NCBI GenBank assembly: GCA_018815765.1
Contig: JAHIWM010000151.1
Span: 1 to 35,207, forward strand
Source: Gammaproteobacteria bacterium
GTDB taxonomy: Bacteria; Pseudomonadota; Gammaproteobacteria; Enterobacterales; Alteromonadaceae
Length of the DNA: 35,207 nucleotides
Direction of reading: 5' to 3'
The translations under genes and the position numbers were made by a program. The notes below the pieces were generated by a model that worked only from the letters and a program-made list of their open reading frames with translations, had not been told where the DNA came from and searched no databases. This document shows, one piece after another, positions 31,966 to 35,207 of the stretch (position 1 is the stretch's first letter; every line of letters starts with the position of its first letter).

Positions 31966-32958
31966 CTACCTACAAAGCCCCCTCGGCAATAACCCTGCTG
32001 CTTTATATGCATCATCAATCAGTTGCATCTGATCTATTGCGTCGCGGCCCCCTGTCAGCGGCTTGGTTTCGCCTTTGATGCAGGCGACTACGTGAGCTAG
32101 TTGATGGTCGTAGGTGGAGTCGCCGTTCATTTGATAGTCGTGGGCTTCGCCGTATTTGGTGAGTCGTAAGTGGTGGCCTTGATGTGGGGCGACCAGGTTA
32201 AAGACTTCCAGTTGGGCTTTGTCGCCTTCGAGGCACAAATAAGCGTCGTGTTGGCGGTTTAAATGTTCGCTCATCGAGCAGCCGACATAACACAAAGGGC
32301 CGTTCGGGAACTGCATACGAAGTTCAAAAGCGCTGTCGAGTTGAGGTTTAGGGCAAATGGCATCGGCCCACAAAATCTCTGGTGTGCTACCAAATAAAGT
32401 GCGTAACCAGTGCAGCGGGTAGCAACCTAAGTCCATTAAAGCGCCACCACCTAAAGGTACGTTGTGGCGCAATGAGCCTGGTGTTTCGGCAATACGCACT
32501 GAAAAATTGCTGCGCACTGTGTGAATAGTGCCCAGCTCGCCACTCTTTAATAACCGCTCTACTTCCGCAAACACCGGATGAAAGCGGTAGTGATACCCTT
32601 CAATCAGTAAACGGCCACTGGCATCAGCCGCCGCCACCATGTCTTTGGCTTCTTCGGCGTCCATCGCAAAAGGCTTTTCACACAAGACGTGTTTGCCCTG
32701 TTGCAAAGCTTTAATGGACCACTCTGCATGCAAAGACGGCGGTAAAGCGTTATAAATCAGGTCGATATCATCACGGGCCAATAGCTCGTCATAACTGCCT
32801 AAAGCCAGTTCTATATCAAACTGCTGGGCAAAAGCCTGAGCTTTTTCAAGATTCGATGCAGCCACTGCTGCTATGACTACATCACGGCGCAAAGCGGCGG
32901 GCTGAATAATAGCCCGCTCGGCAATACGTGCGGCACCTAATAAACCTATACGGATCAT
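31966..32958 (-). CDS. Gfo/Idh/MocA family oxidoreductase
   Basis: The 330-aa NAD(P)-dependent enzyme has an N-terminal Rossmann fold (RIGLLGAARIAERAI), the EKPF motif (CEKPFAMDAEEAKDM) and the GGGALMDLGCYPLHWLR region of the C-terminal domain. Members act on sugars, inositols or sugar-derived aldehydes. The substrate here is unknown, but it follows the GH94 gene by 68 nt on the same strand, which hints at oxidation or reduction of a product sugar. The 3' end of this gene (32002-32059) is duplicated at 30000-30057 and may serve as an integration target. The intact C-terminus is KAAGLLPRGLCR. Confidence 0.92.
   Translation of the reverse strand: MIRIGLLGAARIAERAIIQPAALRRDVVIAAVAASNLEKAQAFAQQFDIELALGSYDELLARDDIDLIYNALPPSLHAEWSIKALQQGKHVLCEKPFAMDAEEAKDMVAAADASGRLLIEGYHYRFHPVFAEVERLLKSGELGTIHTVRSNFSVRIAETPGSLRHNVPLGGGALMDLGCYPLHWLRTLFGSTPEILWADAICPKPQLDSAFELRMQFPNGPLCYVGCSMSEHLNRQHDAYLCLEGDKAQLEVFNLVAPHQGHHLRLTKYGEAHDYQMNGDSTYDHQLAHVVACIKGETKPLTGGRDAIDQMQLIDDAYKAAGLLPRGLCR
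32002..32059 (-). repeat. Gene-end copy of the 58-bp duplication
   Basis: This in-gene copy of the att-like sequence is matched by the fragment at 30000-30057. With it, it brackets the hipBA unit as direct repeats. The intact gene retains its reading frame through the copy. Confidence 0.85.
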
Positions 32959-33026
32959 AGTTATACCTTCTGTTTAGCCCATTCCCTTAAAGCTCTGCTT
33001 TTAACAAACAGCCTTTGCAAACTGCC

Positions 33027-35207
33027 TTAAAGCGGTAATTGCAGCAGCAACTGATAACTTTGGCCTGCCGTGATATTGCGTACCGCCAACTCCGCCTGCT
33101 GCACACCGTCCAGCCAGAGTGTTGGAGCTTTGACATCAGCAACTCGTTCAAACCGGATATGGAAGTCTGCGCCACGGAAACGGCGTAACACAGAGGCTTC
33201 GTTCCAACTGGCTGGCAGTTGAGGCGCCAAAGTTAAACCTTGTTGGTCGCCTTTCACTCCAAACAAACCTTCGACTAAACAACGATACACCCAGTGCACA
33301 GTGCCTGTATTAAACAGCTGGCTGGAGCGACCTGCAGTGCGTGGTAACGTCTGGTAAGCGCCACGGTAATAATTTGGAATAAATACCGGCAACTGGCCAC
33401 GTTGTAACTGATCCTGTGGATCGTCCGACGGCAGCATTTGTTTTAATACCTGATAGGCTTTGTCGGCTTGATTCACCTGATACAAAGCGAACAGATAAAA
33501 AGCCGCAGCGTGGTTATAGACCGAGCCGTTTTCTGCCGAACCCGGATATTTCTGGGTTACACGGCCTACGTCTTCACGCATGGCTGTATAAGCAGGAGCC
33601 AACATTTGCGGACCATAAGGCGTATGCAATTGCTGCTCTACGGCTTTTAACAGTTGCTGCTGTTGTTCGCTGTTGGCGGCACCACTCAACAACGCCCAAC
33701 TTTGTGGGTTCAGATAAATACGGCCTTCGGTATCTTTGCTGATGCCAAACACCACGTTATCGTCTGTGATACCACGGCCATACCAGTTGCCGTCCCACAA
33801 ATACTTATTTACTGCGGCATTAAATTCACTGGCTTGCTGTTGATACAAAGCGGCCTGTTCGTCAAAATTTAAATCACGGCAAATTTGCGCCCAAACATTC
33901 AGTGCATAAGCCGCAGCTAAGCTCAACCAACCCGATACACCTTTGCCTTTGTAACCCACCATATTCATTGGGTCACACCAGTCGCCCTGCTCAATATAAC
34001 TTAAGCAACGCTCGTCTTTTTTCAGCCATAACCAACCCATAGCGCGGTGGATATGTTCAGCCACAGTGTGTTGTTCTCTCGAGTCTTTATAGGCTACTTT
34101 TTCGCTTAAAAGCGCGTAATCATTGGTTTCAGCCAGATAAGCACTGATACAGACAGGTAACCAGACACATTGGTCGGTATGAGGCACCTGGTTGATGTAT
34201 TTCAGTTCGGCGTCTTTGTGCAACAAGATACCGTCCGGCATTTCACCCGACAGATGCTGCTGCGATAAAGCCGTTAAAAAGGCCTGACGTGCCACAGCCG
34301 GTGCCAGATAGCTCATGCCCATATTATCCTGCAGATAATTACGGGTTTGTGGATCTGTGGTTAAGCGGTTGACGTCGCCGTGGTAATACACCTGACGCGC
34401 CAGCCAGTGGTTGACATAGTTATTCAGCTCCTGGTCCGGCGTGTCGATTTCCAGACAAGGCACAGCCTGGGCTACATAAGCGGCATAAGCCTGTTGGATC
34501 TGGCCGAAGCTCTCTGGCGTGCCAAACACTTGCTGACGAATTTGCGCAACTTCAGCTTTGTCATAAGCCGGACCAAACACAAAACGGTATTGCTCTGTCT
34601 GGCCAGAAGCTAAAGAAGCTCTGTATTGCATCACACAAGCTGGTGTTTCGTAATCCGAATCACCACAGCCTAAAAACGGCTGTTGCACTGCAGAAGGCGC
34701 ATGTAAACCGCCCTGCCCTTCGAAGTGTTGCTGGTTCACTTCCCAGAAATCCGGTGTGCGTTCGGCCAACAAGAAGGTTTTGTCTTTTAAGAACTTGTTT
34801 TTAAAGTAATCCGGATACTTTTGATAAGGCGTGACTGATGAGCAGATAATAGCTTTTAAATCCGCATCATAACGGCCAGACTGGTTCATCCAGGACATAT
34901 AACCGACCGGAAAATACGGATACAAGCTTAAGCGCCGGCTTTGCGTTGAATCATTGCGTACCGTCAGTTGCCATAACTCCAACGGTTGATCCGGGGTTAA
35001 GGTCAATAGCCATTCCACAGTTAAACCAGAGTCCAGCGTCAGCTGCCAGCGGATATCCGACTGGCCTGCTGAAAACACAAAGTTTTGAGCTTCTTTGCGC
35101 ACCGGCTCGTAAGGCACAGACCAAATTTCACCGCTGTTTTCATCTTTGATATAAACAAAACGGCCCGGATGATGAGCGTAATAGGGCTGCTCCGGCTGCA
35201 TAAAAGT
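33027..35207 (-). CDS. GH94-family glycoside phosphorylase, N-terminus outside the window (partial)
   Basis: The visible ~724 residues match the GH94 phosphorylase layout: an N-terminal beta-sandwich (begun before the window edge; GRFVYIKDENSGEIWS), a long linker and the (alpha/alpha)6 catalytic domain, with QDNMGMSYLAPAVARQAFL, an acidic active-site GDWCDPMN where GDWND is usual, and YPGSAENGSVYNHAAAFYL. Such enzymes use phosphate to cleave beta-linked disaccharides, giving a sugar-1-phosphate. Subgroup (cellobiose, chitobiose, cellobionate) is not decided; the WCDPMN variant argues against a typical cellobiose phosphorylase. About 60 residues seem to be missing; the frame is open to the edge, so the ATG at 35201 is probably not the true start. 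It is upstream of the oxidoreductase and co-directional. Confidence 0.85.
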   Translation of the reverse strand, partial: TFMQPEQPYYAHHPGRFVYIKDENSGEIWSVPYEPVRKEAQNFVFSAGQSDIRWQLTLDSGLTVEWLLTLTPDQPLELWQLTVRNDSTQSRRLSLYPYFPVGYMSWMNQSGRYDADLKAIICSSVTPYQKYPDYFKNKFLKDKTFLLAERTPDFWEVNQQHFEGQGGLHAPSAVQQPFLGCGDSDYETPACVMQYRASLASGQTEQYRFVFGPAYDKAEVAQIRQQVFGTPESFGQIQQAYAAYVAQAVPCLEIDTPDQELNNYVNHWLARQVYYHGDVNRLTTDPQTRNYLQDNMGMSYLAPAVARQAFLTALSQQHLSGEMPDGILLHKDAELKYINQVPHTDQCVWLPVCISAYLAETNDYALLSEKVAYKDSREQHTVAEHIHRAMGWLWLKKDERCLSYIEQGDWCDPMNMVGYKGKGVSGWLSLAAAYALNVWAQICRDLNFDEQAALYQQQASEFNAAVNKYLWDGNWYGRGITDDNVVFGISKDTEGRIYLNPQSWALLSGAANSEQQQQLLKAVEQQLHTPYGPQMLAPAYTAMREDVGRVTQKYPGSAENGSVYNHAAAFYLFALYQVNQADKAYQVLKQMLPSDDPQDQLQRGQLPVFIPNYYRGAYQTLPRTAGRSSQLFNTGTVHWVYRCLVEGLFGVKGDQQGLTLAPQLPASWNEASVLRRFRGADFHIRFERVADVKAPTLWLDGVQQAELAVRNITAGQSYQLLLQLPL

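Overview
The window looks like chromosomal DNA of a free-living gammaproteobacterium of the Alteromonadales/Chromatiales type. Rheinheimera or a close relative is my best guess. This rests on gene order (rpmG-rpmB-radC / coaBC-dut-slmA / dgkA-pyrE-rph / yicC), on Na+-linked transporters, and on a TonB-dependent thiamine receptor under a TPP riboswitch. No rRNA, tRNA, CRISPR array, insertion sequence or recognisable integrase/transposase was seen.

Layout. (1) 1-5.4 kb: Na+/H+ antiport genes on the minus strand: the promoter-proximal part of a six-gene-type Mrp operon (fused mrpAB, mrpC, start of mrpD), then nhaB with a long, structured 5' leader. (2) 5.4-9.6 kb: a small HTH protein gene, then a minus-strand thiamine salvage operon: promoter, TPP riboswitch, TonB-dependent receptor, YkoF-like thiamine-binding protein, PnuT permease and ThiK-like kinase, with 4-nt overlaps between the last genes. 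(3) 9.6-16.0 kb: mgtE (with a possible leader peptide ORF), a DUF432-like/MscS pair, a BamA/TamA-like outer-membrane protein, mutM and a small membrane protein. (4) 16.2-22.9 kb: conserved housekeeping genes: rpmG, rpmB, radC, coaBC, dut, slmA, dgkA, pyrE, rph, yicC. (5) 22.9-32.0 kb: an accessory region full of toxin-antitoxin and defence-like genes: AbiEi-like antitoxin with a collapsed toxin remnant, YhfG-Fic, an HTH-Fic protein with a phased operator array, a large PLD-helicase-DUF3427 protein, and HipBA. (6) 32.0-35.2 kb: a Gfo/Idh/MocA oxidoreductase and a GH94-type glycoside phosphorylase cut by the window edge.

The most interesting part is region 5. Downstream of yicC, a known integration target of mobilisable genomic islands in Vibrio, there are two consecutive units of about 1.82 and 1.87 kb. 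Each begins with the same ~110-bp left-end sequence, each carries one Fic-type module, and each ends with GGTGGGTAAA/GGTGACCAAA-type short repeats followed by a copy of the yicC-end core. A third unit of 2.0 kb carrying hipBA is flanked by a 58-bp, ~91% identical duplication of the 3' end of the oxidoreductase gene. None of the units contains an integrase. This suggests small, non-autonomous, toxin-antitoxin-carrying cassettes that integrate at gene 3' ends and regenerate them, probably with an integrase supplied in trans. This is an inference from sequence layout and needs comparison with empty sites.

Other signals worth checking are a candidate Na+-responsive riboswitch-like leader before nhaB, a 16-codon leader ORF before mgtE, a ~21-bp phased operator array before (and again inside) the HTH-fic gene, four HipB operators in two 31-bp pairs, and a two-hairpin dispersed repeat next to two minus-strand terminators.
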